Positions 1 to 10,595 of a stretch of DNA of 64,000 nt are shown piece after piece. A program made the position numbers and the translations under genes. The stretch covers positions 39,010,701 through 39,074,700 of the forward strand of contig CM075746.1 in NCBI GenBank assembly GCA_037974335.1, written 5' to 3'. The notes below the pieces were generated by a model that was not told the DNA's origin, did no database searches, and saw only the letters and a program-made list of their open reading frames with translations. This stretch comes from Prionace glauca (taxonomy: Eukaryota > Chordata > Chondrichthyes > Carcharhiniformes > Carcharhinidae). Each line of letters opens with the position of its first letter. Within the stretch, counting starts at the first letter, position 1.

Positions 1-540
1 ACTCAGCGCCCGTCAGGGAGGAAGAAAATGTCCACCCTCTCTTCTAAAGCGTCTAATAGCTTTCCCTCCATGAATCTAAGGATTCTTCATCCCGTCCTGG
101 CATCAGTTTCATTTGTCGCGCCTGCAATGTGCAACACCCCAATCTCCCCCCAACCCCGACACCCCACATCCTTCCAGTGTCCTGCCCCCTAGTAACTGCC
201 TCCAACCCTTCTGGCACCCCCATCACAACCTCTGCCTGCTGAGCCCCAGCCCCCAACATGCATCATCTGGTTTCTTGTACCCTCAAGACTCTGTGTCCTT
301 CAGGCTTTCAACATCCCCCTTCTGTCTGCAGGTCCATAATAAGAGGGAGTGGGAGAAAGCTGGAGGTGGGGTCCCCAACTTGTGAATCCTCACTTCCTTT
401 AAGGAAAAAGCCCTGAATCTAGTGGGGGGATGACAGGACTGTGAGTAACAGTGAGGTCAGTCTGCGACATAGAAATAAGCGTTCCCCAATCCTTCATTCA
501 TAAGACATATCTCAAGTAAATGGCATGCTGCCCGGATATA
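1..540. other. No recognisable gene; pyrimidine-rich unique sequence
   Basis: The top strand is C-rich around 135-260. Open frames on both strands are short and have no recognisable domain. No SINE or LINE signature is seen before the CR1 tail that begins near 541. Confidence 0.5.
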
Positions 541-1330
541 CAAAGAACAAAGAACAACACAGCATGGGAAACAGGCCCTTCGGCCCAACGAGCCCGCACC
601 CATGGTCAGTGACCTATTCATGATTTCAGTCTATGCCTAATGTATGAGGATCAGGGAGGTCCAATATAGGGACAATTTGTTACCCAATCAATCAGCCTAA
701 AAGCACATTTTTGGGATGTGGGAGGAAACCGGAGTACCCGGAGGAAACCCACGCAACCATGGGGAGAACGCGCAAACTCCCACGGACACGGCCCAAATCC
801 ATGTGTCCGCACAGCAACAGAGATAGCCTCTGAGCTGTCATGATGCCCTCGAGATGGTCCAGTTTACGCACACCACCGACATGAAGCAGTAGGCAACTCC
901 CGATGCAATATCCAAGAGCAGCCCACCACAACCTGCCGCCCGCATGCCCCTTGCTGGACTTAAATGCCTGTGGATAAAAATTTCATTATTAAAAGACTCT
1001 ATATCCCTGAGGCTAAAACTGAACCCCAAGCCTACAATGCTTAGTAAGGCCTGCTATATCCCCCTATATGTAGACCGCTCATGTGGCTGTCCAAGCGACT
1101 CTTGAACAACCCTAGCGTGCCTGCTTCCACCACCTTACTTGGCAGTGCATTCCACATCCCCACTACCCTTTGTGTGAAAAACTGCCCTCTAATATTAGTC
1201 TTATATCTAGCCCCCCTCACCCTAAGCCCGTGACCCCTCGTTCTATCCATTTCTAATAGCGGAAAAAGCTCACCACCATTTACTCTCTCTATCCCCTTCA
1301 TAATCTTATAAACCTCTATTAGATCCCTCC
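541..1330 (-). mobile_element. CR1-clade LINE, 3' fragment (5'-truncated), same subfamily as the copy at 8311-10595
   Basis: On the minus strand the end of the CR1 ORF2 reads from DLIEVYKIMKG through FFTQRVVGMWNALPSKVVEA to the terminal HIGGYSRPY. It is followed by a long 3' UTR ending in repeated ACAAAGAA units (plus-strand view, 541-560). The match to the 8.3-10.6 kb copy stops near 1330, so the insertion is severely 5'-truncated, as target-primed reverse transcription commonly leaves it. The preserved frame and near-identical 3' UTR suggest a fairly recent copy. Confidence 0.9.
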
Positions 1331-2150
1331 CTAGCAATGTACCTTGTGCTCTTTGTTGCAGGATATGACCTGAGGCACCCGATCCATCTGGTATCGTCCA
1401 TCCCCTGCCACTCCCGCTAAGATAACAACTCAGAGAAAAGCTTGGAGGAAGGCCCCAAGGAAACCCTTGAGACCTGCACCAATCAATACAGCCTTCCATC
1501 ACACAATCCACAGCGCAGGTACTATCACTAAGATGGGACAAGTTAGTGGCTTCTGGATCACTCTCACAGGAGTAAGGGGCCGAATGGTGGACTCCTATTT
1601 CTAATTTCTTTGTATATATGCCTGGGGAAACCAATTGGGGAACAATTTGGGACATCGCCCTGATAAGCAGGGGTTTCTGTTGCAAAACCTTCTTAGGAGC
1701 TGTCTGCAGCCAAGATACTGCAAGCCTCTGTATGGCCATTACTGGTAAGTAAATGTGTTGTTTTTCCCTTAACTGGTGATCAAGGATTGTTACATCATCG
1801 CAGAGACACACAGTTTTCCTGGGAATACACATAGACACTGTGGGAAGTTTCATAAAGCTAGGGAACTGTCAGGGTGCAGAGTGGGCAAGGGTGAAGTTAG
1901 ACATAGAAAGCTGAGGGTCTTTAACTAATATTACAAATGCACATGTTCCCACATTAAAGCTGTTTACGTTTCACTGTCATTAACCTTCCTCCCAGTGGGG
2001 GATAGTGCTTCACCACATCTGGACAGAGCTCTTCTCACAGGCCCTCAAAGTCTGACAAATGGTTAGACTCACTCAAAGTGAAAATAACATAATTCTTGAG
2101 AGGACTCAGGCATCACCCTCCTGCATTTTCTGAATAGCAGGCACCAGCAC
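1331..2150. other. Intergenic; small CR1-tail scrap
   Basis: No gene recognised. Around 1572-1612 there is a short stretch resembling a decayed CR1 3' end (GGGGCCGAATGG followed by CCTATTTCTAATTTC). The rest shows no motif I can name. Confidence 0.35.
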
Positions 2151-2429
2151 TCCTCAGGCCCTGTGCTCTGATGACTGAGGTTTACTGTGACCCTCTCCCT
2201 GGTTGCAGAGGGGACAGGTCTTTGGGTAGGGGGTTGCTCCTTGGGCTGTCGGGTGATATAGTGTTCTTCTTGTGTGAAGCGGGAAGTAATGAGGTCAGCC
2301 CATATCCTTCTGTCCATAAGAACCTCACCCCGCCTGTCCTCCATCTCATGTCTCCTCTCCGGCCTCTTCTTTACTCCCTTCTGGACTTCCAGAGGAGACA
2401 TTCCACTCCTATAGGTTGTCATCAGTAAG

Positions 2430-2985
2430 GCGGTGGCCGCATTGCTGTGCCGAGTTATGCAGGGCATGCAGACTCGCACCATGTGGGAGACCTTTTGGAG
2501 ACTGCATTGTAGGGCACCACTGGATCTGTCGAGGCAATGGAAGCACATCTTAAGGAGCCTGATGTACCACTCAATCATAGACTGGGTGGCACTGTGAGGC
2601 TCATTGTAGTGGACCTTTGCTGAGGTCTCAGGCCTCCATCCTGGCATCATTAGCCAAGACCTCAATGGATATCCTTTGACCCAACGAACCATCCCTGCAG
2701 CTTGGAGTGACCCTTCAATTCCTCAGGTATTTGCAAATGCCCAAGGATATAGTTATCATGCACGCTCTCTGGAAAGCATGCACCCATTTGCATGAACCTC
2801 ATCTGCCGGTCACTCACCAGCTGGACAATAAGGGTGTCTTTCTGTTAACAACTAGGACTCCCTGATGTCAGGGACCTGTAGAGTGACATAAGTGCCGTCG
2901 ATTGCCCCCTCCACCTGTGGCAGATCTGCTATGGTGGTGAATCCAACAGTCCCCTCATCCTGCTGGGCCTGGTCCAGGTCAAAAT
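2430..2985 (-). pseudogene. PIF/Harbinger (HARBI1-like) transposase relic
   Basis: The minus strand encodes the C-terminal part of a Harbinger DDE nuclease. It has the GYPLRSWLMMP block, a Y-N-x-x-H-S segment and the IEWYIRLLKMCFHCLDRSSG block, which correspond to the family's GYPLRPWLMTPY, YN.AH..TR..IER.FG.LK.RF.CLD core. Further upstream in transposase sense, an IDGTYV motif (about 2885-2907, family form IDGTHV) marks the DDE_Tnp_4 region. Stops and shifts separate the blocks, so it is a dead DNA transposon. Flanking sequence to about 2150 and 3200 may belong to the same element; I saw no clear terminal inverted repeats. Confidence 0.8.
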
Positions 2986-3202
2986 GGATGAAGTCCAATG
3001 CTCTTGTATACAGTACATCATAACCTCCTTGATTTATTTATGGGTGGATGACTGTGAGAAACAAGACAGATCACCCGTGGAGCCCTGGCATGAACCCATC
3101 GTGTCAAAGTTGAGAGCTGCCGTGATCTCTGTGGCCATCAGGAGGCAGCACCCCTTGTCTTCATGTGGTGCTAAGTTGGACATTATGTGGTACATGTACT
3201 GT

Positions 3203-3482
3203 AAGTTTAAATTTATTTATTGTCACAAGTCGGTTTACATTAACACTATAACAAAGTTACTGTGAAAGTCCCCTAGTTGCCACACTCCGGCGCCTGTTTG
3301 GATACACTGAGGGAGAACTTAGCATGGTCAATGCACTTAACGTCTTTCGGATTGTGGGAGGAAACCGGAGCATATGGAGGAAACCCACACAGAAACGGGA
3401 AGAATGTGCAAACTCCGTACAGTGACCCAAGCCAGGAATCAAATCCAGGTCCCTGGTGCGGTGAGACACCTGTTGTCTGACA
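3203..3482 (-). mobile_element. HE1-like tRNA-derived SINE (tail type B)
   Basis: In reverse complement it reads a degenerate tRNA-like head with a box B-like stretch, the V-SINE-type core (GGTTTCCTCCCACAATCC near 3350-3366) and a tail of type TGTGACACTAATAAATAAAC. The tail class matches the copies at 5212, 24155 and 45912. Confidence 0.85.
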
Positions 3483-4445
3483 GCTCCATGATGGTTACTT
3501 GAGTCCTGGAGACCCCTGGTTTTCTTCTTTTCCTTCAAGCCTCCTGTTCAACTGCTGCTGCCTCCAGCCCTTGAGCCCATTCTGCGTGTCCTGGTCTCCT
3601 ACCATTGGGCATTCCCTGGGTGCCGCCACTTGTTGGTGCTGGAATCTGTGCTCCTCCAGCATTGTAATTAGTACAGAGAGAGAGAGACATACACACACAG
3701 AAATTCCGTTTTTGGCCTCTCGCTATATTTTCCAGCCTAATGGGATTTGTGTGTGTGCCTAACAGGCCTGCTAAATTCTGCCCAAGGTTCATTACGGGAG
3801 GAGAATCTTTCTTTTCCCAACTCAAAATGCAAACATTTTGATGAAATGAAATGACTTGAGAAACTTTAAGGGCAAGACGTTGCAAAGATAGAACAGAGAA
3901 CCTTGGGGAGAGGAAGATACCGTAACTCAAAAAATGTAGATAGCTTTGGGCTTAAAAGAGTACATTGTAGGAGGGAGAGACACAGGAATGGCACATTTCT
4001 GAGGTGCTGGAAAGGTGAAATTAACATGGGGGACATTGAGACTCATGTTGATACAGTAAAGATGATGGGAACGTTCCAGAGACAATTTGGCCATTGGGAA
4101 GAACAGAGAGGAATGTTCATACAGCAACAATAGTGATAAAATAGAGAGTAATTAGATTTCCGAGGACAAAAATGGAGAGGAATGCTTGGTGTAACTCCAA
4201 TCCCAGCTTCCCTCTTGCCTGAAAATAGGTGCATGATGAGACCAGAATCCTGGCTTGCTTGGGAATAAATAAGGTTTATCTGGAGTCCTTTGTTCACAGT
4301 GAACTATTTATTGACTTTTGCAGTAAATAACTGCCTCAGGGTCTGGGTCAGGCTGTCAGTGTGTGAGCAATAGGTAAAGATGCTGTTAACACATATATCT
4401 GTACAGCATGGAGAAATAGCTTAAAGTTAAGTAGACTGGATATAG
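3483..4445. other. No recognisable gene
   Basis: Both strands have open frames up to about 130 codons here (for example minus 3535-3930), but their residue composition is not protein-like and no domain is seen. A short GA/CA microsatellite lies near 3675-3702. Confidence 0.4.
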
Positions 4446-4446
4446 T

Positions 4447-4600
4447 CATAGAACATAGAACATAGAACATAGAACATTACAGCGCAGAACAGGCCCTTCG
4501 GCCCACGATGTTGCGCCGACCAGTTACAAAACAATGACCCACTAGCCTAAACCAATCCCTTTTCGTCCATAAACCTATTTTTCTCGGTTGCATGAAACAA
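4447..4600 (-). mobile_element. CR1-type LINE 3' tail, minus orientation
   Basis: Repeated CATAGAA units (4447-4477) are followed by the reverse complement of the typical shark CR1 end (ACAGGCCCTTCGGCCCACGA). It is the inverted partner of the plus-strand tail ending near 5087. Confidence 0.75.
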
Positions 4601-4861
4601 CATTAATATAAACACACAATCTAAATGGTTCCACTTGTAAAATGTAGTGGATTCTTTAAATCAGCGAGGGCTTTCAACAAAGGCAGTTTATCTCTAAACT
4701 CACACCTACAAACCGCTTGTGCTCTGCCTGAGACCCTGATCCCTCGTATGTAATCGGATCATCACGTATTCATGTGACCACTCGTCTAACTATTAAAAAC
4801 ATTACGTTAAGTTGAAATGACCAAAATGGTGCAACTTAAAGTGAGGACCTTCTGTATTAAT

Positions 4862-5088
4862 TTGATGTCAGGGGTAGGTTCTTTACCCAGAGGGTGGTGA
4901 GGGACTGGAATGCCCTGCCTGCTGCAGTTGTGAATGCGCCTAGTTTGGGGGCATTTAAGAGATCTGTGGATAGGTTTATGGACAAAAAGGGATTGGTTTA
5001 GGTTAGTGGGTCATTGTTTTTGTAACTGGTCGGTGCAACATCGTGGGCCGAAGGGCCTGTTCTGCGCTGTTATGTTCTATGTTCTATG
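4862..5088 (+). mobile_element. CR1-type LINE 3' end, plus orientation
   Basis: It starts in the coding end (the nucleotide equivalent of FFTQRVVRDWNALP, about 4875-4920) and runs through a short 3' UTR to GGGCCGAAGGGCCTG and a (TTCTATG)n-like tail. The last 120 bp or so are complementary to 4447-4600. Confidence 0.75.
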
Positions 5089-5211
5089 ACGCTCCTAATT
5101 CATATCGCTGCATTGGGCACATCATTAAAATCCATCCATCTCTTAGTGTGAACCTGTAGCATAAAATTGAATAGATATTGGCAGACCAGCAGGTCCAATG
5201 GTTTATTTGTA

Positions 5212-5514
5212 AAGTTTAAAGTTTATTTATTAGTGTCACAAGTATGCTTACATTAACACTGTAATGAAGTTATTGTGAAAATCCCTGAGTTGCCACACTC
5301 CGGCGCCTGTTTGGGCACACTGAGGGAGAATCTAGCATGGACAATGCACCTAACCAGCATGACTTTCGAACTGTGGGAGGAGACTGGAGCACCCAGAGGA
5401 AACCTGTGCAGACACAGGGAGAATGTGTAGACTCTGCACCGACAGTGATCCAAGCCGGGCATCGAACCTGGGTCCCTGGCGCTGTGAGGCAGCAGTGCTG
5501 ACTACTGTGCCAGG
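5212..5514 (-). mobile_element. HE1-like SINE (tail type B)
   Basis: Reverse complement of the V-core SINE: the tail is at 5212-5290, the core near 5365-5400 and the tRNA-like head near 5455-5514. Same subfamily as 3203-3482. Confidence 0.85.
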
Positions 5515-6099
5515 CCATTTCATCCTGCTCCAGATGAAATGAGAACAACAGCTTCAGTGTTTCTGGAGCTGCATCAGCCACATCAGACATCAGCCTGATC
5601 ATTGTCACTCACCCTGATTGCTGAAAGTAAGATGAGACAGGATTGGGTTGCTTTGTGTTTGCACTTGAGTGTCCACATGCACTGTGTGGGGTCCCACATG
5701 AAGAATGTCACAATGACAGATTACTGCTGACCCACAATAGTCTGAATCACCACTACCCAAAAATCAGCAAAGATTGGAACCAAAGAAAGAATAAAATTGC
5801 ACATTTGGGCCATTTTATCTTTCAGTGGGGTTATAAAATGAATAAAGGCATGGCACTTGATAAATTGTGCCTTTGGAGAGCCAGTGTAGACATGATGGAC
5901 TGAATATCCTTCTTTCACTCTGTGAAATCAAAGTGAAGGACATTGAAGGTTATGGCAGATTTTGTTGCTTGACTTTGATCAAAAATAAATTAAACCCGGG
6001 AGTTTAATGAAGCCCAATTCAATATCAATATGAGTTTAAATACTTCTGACACAAAGAAAGATGGCAGATGGAACAGAAACCAAGATATTTGTGTAATAT

Positions 6100-6340
6100 T
6101 GGTATAAAACACAGATCTCAATAGTTTAATTCTGTTCTGGACAGTCCCTCTCCTTAAAATAACATTGCACAGTTCCTGCAGGGACCCCAGGTGTTTGTTC
6201 ATTTCACCCACTGGGGAAAGCTAGTTGGGCGGAACCAAATCATATTCAAAGACAGAAAGATGACTGGGTGAAACTGCCATCGCAATGCTCAAAGCTTCAA
6301 TAGTTTTAACCCTATCCTCTGCAATATTTAAATAGCTCTC
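6100..6340 (+). repeat. Segment shared with 26770-27000 (cluster 5' flank or dispersed repeat)
   Basis: The block with AAAATAACATTGCACAGTTC and GACCCCAGGTGTTTGTTCAT is diverged but collinear with 26770-27000, upstream of IgL cluster 2. It is either part of the ancient IgL cluster duplication or a dispersed repeat that landed beside both. The nearby 5520-6099 shows no gene. Confidence 0.55.
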
Positions 6341-6476
6341 AAAGTTTTGATTTTGATGACTATAGCAGATACTCTGATATAGAATTTATTTTGCAGATTG
6401 TAGAATAAATTTAACTGCTGGCTGACAGATAAAGTTGGTATTTGATGACTAATTATACCAAAAGCAAAACATGGCT

Positions 6477-6600
6477 AATGCTGGAATTCTGAAATAAAAA
6501 CAGAAAATGCCAGCTAAACTCAGCAGGTCCAGCAGCATCTGTGAAGAGAGAAACACAGTTAAATTTCAGGTTGTGACTTTTTATCAGAACTAATTATATT
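6477..6600 (+). repeat. Penelope-end-like fragment
   Basis: The order of short words (AAAACAGAAAATGCCAG, CTCAGCAGGTC, CAGCATCTGTGAAGAGAG) matches the terminal repeat of the Penelope-like element at 39233-41802. Similar scraps lie at 11846-11925 (minus) and 50786-50905 (plus). Confidence 0.55.
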
Positions 6601-6869
6601 TCAGCTCCTTTCCCCTTATGTTCACTCACTGGAAGCAGTGACAATACATCAAGAATGCCTATATATTAACTAATAGAGTTCATCAACACTTTAGTGCAGG
6701 TGTCATACAGTAAGTCAAAATGTGTTCTAAGTGAGGAGTTTGTACAGAGAATGCATCACAAGCCTTCTGTGATAAGCTATAGAAATGTCTGTTGTATTAG
6801 TACTGTACAGAAACATTCAAGGCTGTTGGCCAAGTGCGGTAAATGGTATTAGGTAGGAGTTTAGGCGTT

Positions 6870-6944
6870 TCTCACATGCTGATGCAGACTTGATGGGCCG
6901 AAAGGCCTCTTCTGCACTGTATGATTCTACGAATGTAGAAAAGT
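6870..6944 (+). mobile_element. SINE tail scrap (tail type A)
   Basis: GATGGGCCGAAAGGCCTCTT followed by CTGCACTGTATGATTCTA is the 3' end of the HE1-like SINE tail type A. Head and core are missing. Confidence 0.6.
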
Positions 6945-6949
6945 GATGA

Positions 6950-7162
6950 TGTGGAGATGCTGGCATTGAACTGAGATAAGCACAGTAAGAAATCTCATAA
7001 CACTAGGTTAAAGTCCAACAGGTTTATTAGGTAGCAAAAACTTTCGGAGTCTTGCTTCTTCTTCAGGTGAATCACTTGAAGAAAGAGCGAGACTCTGAAA
7101 GCTTCTGCTACCAAATAAACTTGTTGGACTTTAACCTGATGTTATGAGACCTTTTATTGTCC
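6950..7162. repeat. Foldback (inverted-arm) repeat
   Basis: Two arms of about 75 bp, at roughly 6982-7056 and 7084-7160, are reverse complements with scattered mismatches (for example TTAAAGTCCAACAGGTTTAT against ATAAACTTGTTGGACTTTAA). A loop of under 30 bp separates them. A related, internally deleted copy lies at 33068-33178. Confidence 0.85.
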
Positions 7163-7355
7163 ATAGAAAAGTGACACAGAATTCCAGTTTCTGAGGTAGT
7201 CATTAATGAGAGAACTACAAACTGAGAGTGTTGTGTCAGAATGTGGTGTGAGAGAGGATCACTGATTCAGATTGTAAACTGCAGTTTATACACAAGCCTT
7301 GAACAGAAGAAGCAGACAAACATGAAAAGGAGAAGTGGGAAGTATCAGACAGAAA

Positions 7356-7490
7356 CTATCTTCTGTTTGAAATGTGACTCAGTCTCTAACTGGGCTGAGG
7401 TGTCACTACATCAATCTGAATCTCTGACACTGAATGGCAGGCTTTCAGATCCTTGCTCTGATTGGTGAGTGTCAATTCTCTAATTTGCAT
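7356..7490 (+). promoter_or_regulatory. IgL cluster 1 promoter with octamer
   Basis: An exact ATTTGCAT octamer lies at 7483-7490, about 120 bp upstream of the leader ATG. The light-chain orientation (same strand as the gene) matches Oct-1/Oct-2-bound Ig V promoters. No convincing TATA box is seen. Sequence 7356-7470 is repeated at 27868-27990 upstream of cluster 2, where the octamer has been deleted. Confidence 0.8.
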
Positions 7491-7608
7491 GGCTGTCCTT
7501 CCAGTTGTGAATGGTTCTACAACTGGCTCCAATGGGCAGCTGCTGCCACACTCTGTCACACACACACACACACACTGAAGGGAGGCAGCAAGCTCACAGG
7601 CACAAAGG

Positions 7609-7654
7609 ATGTGAACCTGGTGTTTTTTCTGCTCTCTGGCACTGTGTCTGGGCT
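7609..7654 (+). pseudogene. IgL V leader exon (cluster 1), broken
   Basis: The reading frame from ATG at 7609 gives a hydrophobic leader (TWCFFCSLALCLG) and ends in phase 1 at a perfect GTAAGT donor (7655-7660). This joins properly to the V exon after the acceptor at 7760. Codon 2 is TGA (7612-7614), probably a mutated tryptophan codon, so this copy cannot start a normal leader from this ATG. The choice of ATG rests on frame, hydrophobicity and phase. Confidence 0.65.
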
Positions 7655-7760
7655 GTAAGTTACAAACACTGAACTCTGCTCTTCCCGCAGCAGCAGACGG
7701 GGGGCTTGGAATCACTTTCAGGCAGTCAATTTATAATGTTTAATCTCTGCTCTCTTACAG

Positions 7761-8073
7761 ATGGACAGACTCTGACTCAGACTCCGGATTTGACTGTGAA
7801 ACTGGGAAACACGGCCACAATGGAACGTAACACCGGAATCCATAATAGCAATGCTGTGGGCTGGTACAAGCAGACCCCGGGATCAACTCCTCAGTGAGTT
7901 CTCAGCTTTTACCACTCATGGGATGCCCCTAGCTGGGTTTAGCAGTAACCGATTTACATCCAGTGTCAAGAGTGACAACAGTATTTACCAGTTAATCATA
8001 AAGAATGTGGAGCTGAATGATGCTGCCGTCTATTATTGTGGAATGTGGGTTTCTTCGAGCAGCACCAATGTGT
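7761..8073 (+). pseudogene. IgL variable (V) exon, cluster 1, pseudogene
   Basis: Immunoglobulin V domain of a shark light chain. The acceptor is TCTCTTACAG (7751-7760). Framework 1 reads GQTLTQTPDLTVKLGNTATM, followed by VGWYKQTPGSTPQ in framework 2, RFTSSVKSDNSIYQLIIKNV in framework 3 and NDAAVYYCGMW at the 3' end, just before the RSS. Three defects are visible: the first-sheet cysteine is arginine (MERN where MECN is expected, near 7822), an in-frame TGA follows STPQ (7894-7896), and a one-base frame change lies before GFSSNRF (near 7934-7940). The 12-RSS placement and the apparently long stretch between framework 2 and RFTS recall sigma-type V genes; kappa is the alternative. It was never joined to J in this germline copy. 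Confidence 0.85.
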
Positions 8074-8101
8074 CACAGTGACAGAAGGTAAAACAAAAAC
8101 T
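8074..8101 (+). other. V-side recombination signal, 12-bp spacer
   Basis: Heptamer CACAGTG (8074-8080) is perfect, the spacer is exactly 12 bp (8081-8092), and nonamer ACAAAAACT (8093-8101) has one mismatch to ACAAAAACC. It directly abuts the V 3' end, as RAG-mediated joining requires. It is intact although the V is dead. Confidence 0.92.
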
Positions 8102-8310
8102 GGCAACTGTAAATAACATACTGGCAATATTTTTGTAATTATTAGAACATATTGATGTTTTCCATTTTATAAAATTACTTCAATATTGTCCTTAATGTAA
8201 AAGTTTCAAATTGATGTAATTTAATAATTGATAACAATCTGAATCTCACTGCCCAGTATTGAGTGTTGATGACATTTTACAACAACATTGTGGGTGTTAC
8301 TGTGAGTTCA

Positions 8311-10595
8311 CACAGCCAGAAATGGCTTTGGCGGGTAGGATTAAGGAAAATCCTAAGGCATTTTACTCCTATATTAGAAACAAAAGGATGGTTAGAGGGA
8401 ACATTGGTCCTCTCAGGGACAGAGGAGGGGAACTATGCTTGGAGCCTGGGGGAATGGGGGAGATCTTGAATGAATACTTTGCGTCGGTATTCACTCAGGA
8501 GAGGGGTCAGTCCTCTGCTGCTGTGCTTGAGAAGTTTGAGGATCCGTTGAGGGAAATAGTCATCACGAGGGAAGAGGTGTTGGGACTTTTAGACAGTATA
8601 AAGACGGATAAATCTCCGGGGCCTGATGGCATCTATCCTAGGCTGCTAAGGGAGGTGAGGGATGAAATTGCTGGGCCTCTGACGCAAATCTTTGTCTCTT
8701 CTTTGGACACAGGTGAGGTCCCAGAGGATTGGCGGATTGCAAATGTAGTACCGTTGTTTAAGAAGGGTCAGAGGGATAACCCAGGGAATTATAGGCCAGT
8801 GAGCTTGACTTCAGTTATAGGCAAGATAATGGAGAGGATCCTCAAGGATAGGATGTATGAGCATCTGGAGCGCTGCAATCTGATCAGGGATACGCAGCAT
8901 GGCTTCGTTACAGGGAGGTCGTGCCTTACGAATCTATTGGAATTTTTTGAAGAGGTGACAAAAACAGTTGGCGAAGGACAAGCCGTTGATGTTGTCTATA
9001 TGGATTTCAGTAAGGCGTTTGACAAGGTCCCTCACGGTAGGCTGATAGAAAAGGTGAAGGCTCATGGGATACAAGGCCAGGTATGTAGATGGGTGGAGAA
9101 CTGGCTTGGGAGGAGGAGACAGCGGGTAGTAGTGGAGGGCTCCTTTTCCAATTGGAAGTCTGTCACCAGTGGGGTGCCGCAGGGCTCGGTACTAGGACCT
9201 CTACTATTTGTAGTATATATTAATGACTTGGAAGAGGGGGTAGGTGGTGTGATCAGCAAATTTGCTGATGACACTAAGATGGTTGGATTGGCGGGTACTG
9301 AGGAGCAGTGCCTGACAATGCAACAGGACATAGATAGGCTGGTAGATTGGGCAGATAGATGGCAAATGGAATTTAATCCGGAGAAATGCGAGGTGATGCA
9401 CTTTGGCCGGAATAATGTGGAAGGGAGTTATATGATAAAAGGTAGAACTATCCGGAGTATAGATACGCAGAGAGACCTGGGGTTGCAGGTACACAAGTCC
9501 CTGAAGGTGTCGGTGCAGGTGCAGAATGTGATGAGGAAAGCGTATGGCATGTTAGCCTTCATAGGAAGGGGTATAGAATATAAGAGTAGGAGTCTGATGT
9601 TGCAGTTGTATAGAATGTTGGTTAGGCCTCACCTGGAGTACTGCGTCCAGTTCTGGTCGCCGTACTACCGGAAGGATGTAGAGATCCTGGAGAGAGTGCA
9701 GAGGAGATTTACCAGGATGTTGCCTGGTATGGAAGGGCTATCTTATGAGGAAAGATTGAACGCACTTGGGCTGTTTTCCCTTGAGAGACGTCGGCTGAGG
9801 GGGGATCTAATAGAGGTTTATAAGATTATGAAGGAGACAGATAGAGTAGATAGTGATAAGCTTTTTCCGCTATTAGAAATGGATAGAACGAGGGGTCACG
9901 GGCTTAGGGTGAGGGGGGCTAGATATAAGACTAATATTAGAGGGCAGTTTTTCACACAAAGGGTAGTGGGGATGTGGAATGCACTGCCGAGTAAGGTGGT
10001 GGAAGCAGGCACGCTAGGGTTGTTCAAGAGTCACTTGGACAGCCACATGAGCGGTCTACATATAGGGGGATATAGCAGGCCTTACTAAGCATTGTAGGCT
10101 TGGGGTCAGTTTTAGCCTCAGGGATATAGAGTCTTTTAATAATGAAATTTTTATCCACAGGCACTTAAGTCCAGCAAGGGGCATGCGGGCGGCAGGTTGT
10201 GGTGGGCTGCTCTTGGATATTGCTTCGGGAGTTGCCTACTGCTTCATGTCGTTGGTATGTGTAAACTGGACCATCTCGAGGGCATCATGGCAGCTCAGAG
10301 GCTATCTCTGTTGCTGTGCGGACACATGGATTTGTGCCTGTGTCTGTGGGAGTTTGCGCGTTCTCCCCATGGTTGTGTGGGTTTCCTCCGGGAGCTCCGG
10401 TTTCCTCCCACATCCCAAAAATGTGCTTTTAGGCTGATTGATTGGGTAACAAATTGTCCCTATATTGGACCTCCCTGATCCTCACACATTAGGCATAGAC
10501 TAGAATCATGAATAGGACCATGGGACGGTGGCGCGGGCTCGTTGGGCCGAAGGGCCTGTTTCTCGTGCTGTGTTGTTCTTTGTTCTTTGTTTGTT
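8311..10595 (+). mobile_element. Young CR1-clade LINE, 5'-truncated, inserted between V and J
   Basis: The element carries about 590 uninterrupted ORF2 codons (8311-10085). Reverse transcriptase motifs are SPGPDGIYPRLL, FKKGQRDNPGNYRPVSL, DFSKAFDKVPHG, GVPQGSVLGPLLF and the catalytic FADDTK (9261-9278), followed by the C-terminal domain ending HIGGYSRPY and TAA (10086-10088). A 3' UTR of about 500 bp follows, ending in GTTCTTTG-type repeats. The apurinic-type endonuclease part is absent (5' truncation). The flanking 5-bp GTTCA copies at 8306-8310 and 10596-10600 look like a target duplication, and paralogous cluster 2 (near 28152-28165) shows the uninterrupted site. The fully open frame implies recent insertion. 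Confidence 0.95.

Noticed and set aside
113-385. Open frame of about 90 codons near the left edge
   Set aside because: Proline/serine-rich low-complexity translation, no domain, and an equally long frame on the other strand.
3535-3930. Minus-strand open frame of about 130 codons
   Set aside because: No domain, no splice context, and a competing frame on the plus strand over the same bases.
8259-8310. Extension of the CR1 reading frame upstream into the V-J spacer, suggesting a longer protein
   Set aside because: The paralogous cluster shows that 8259-8310 is Ig spacer sequence; the frame is open there by chance.
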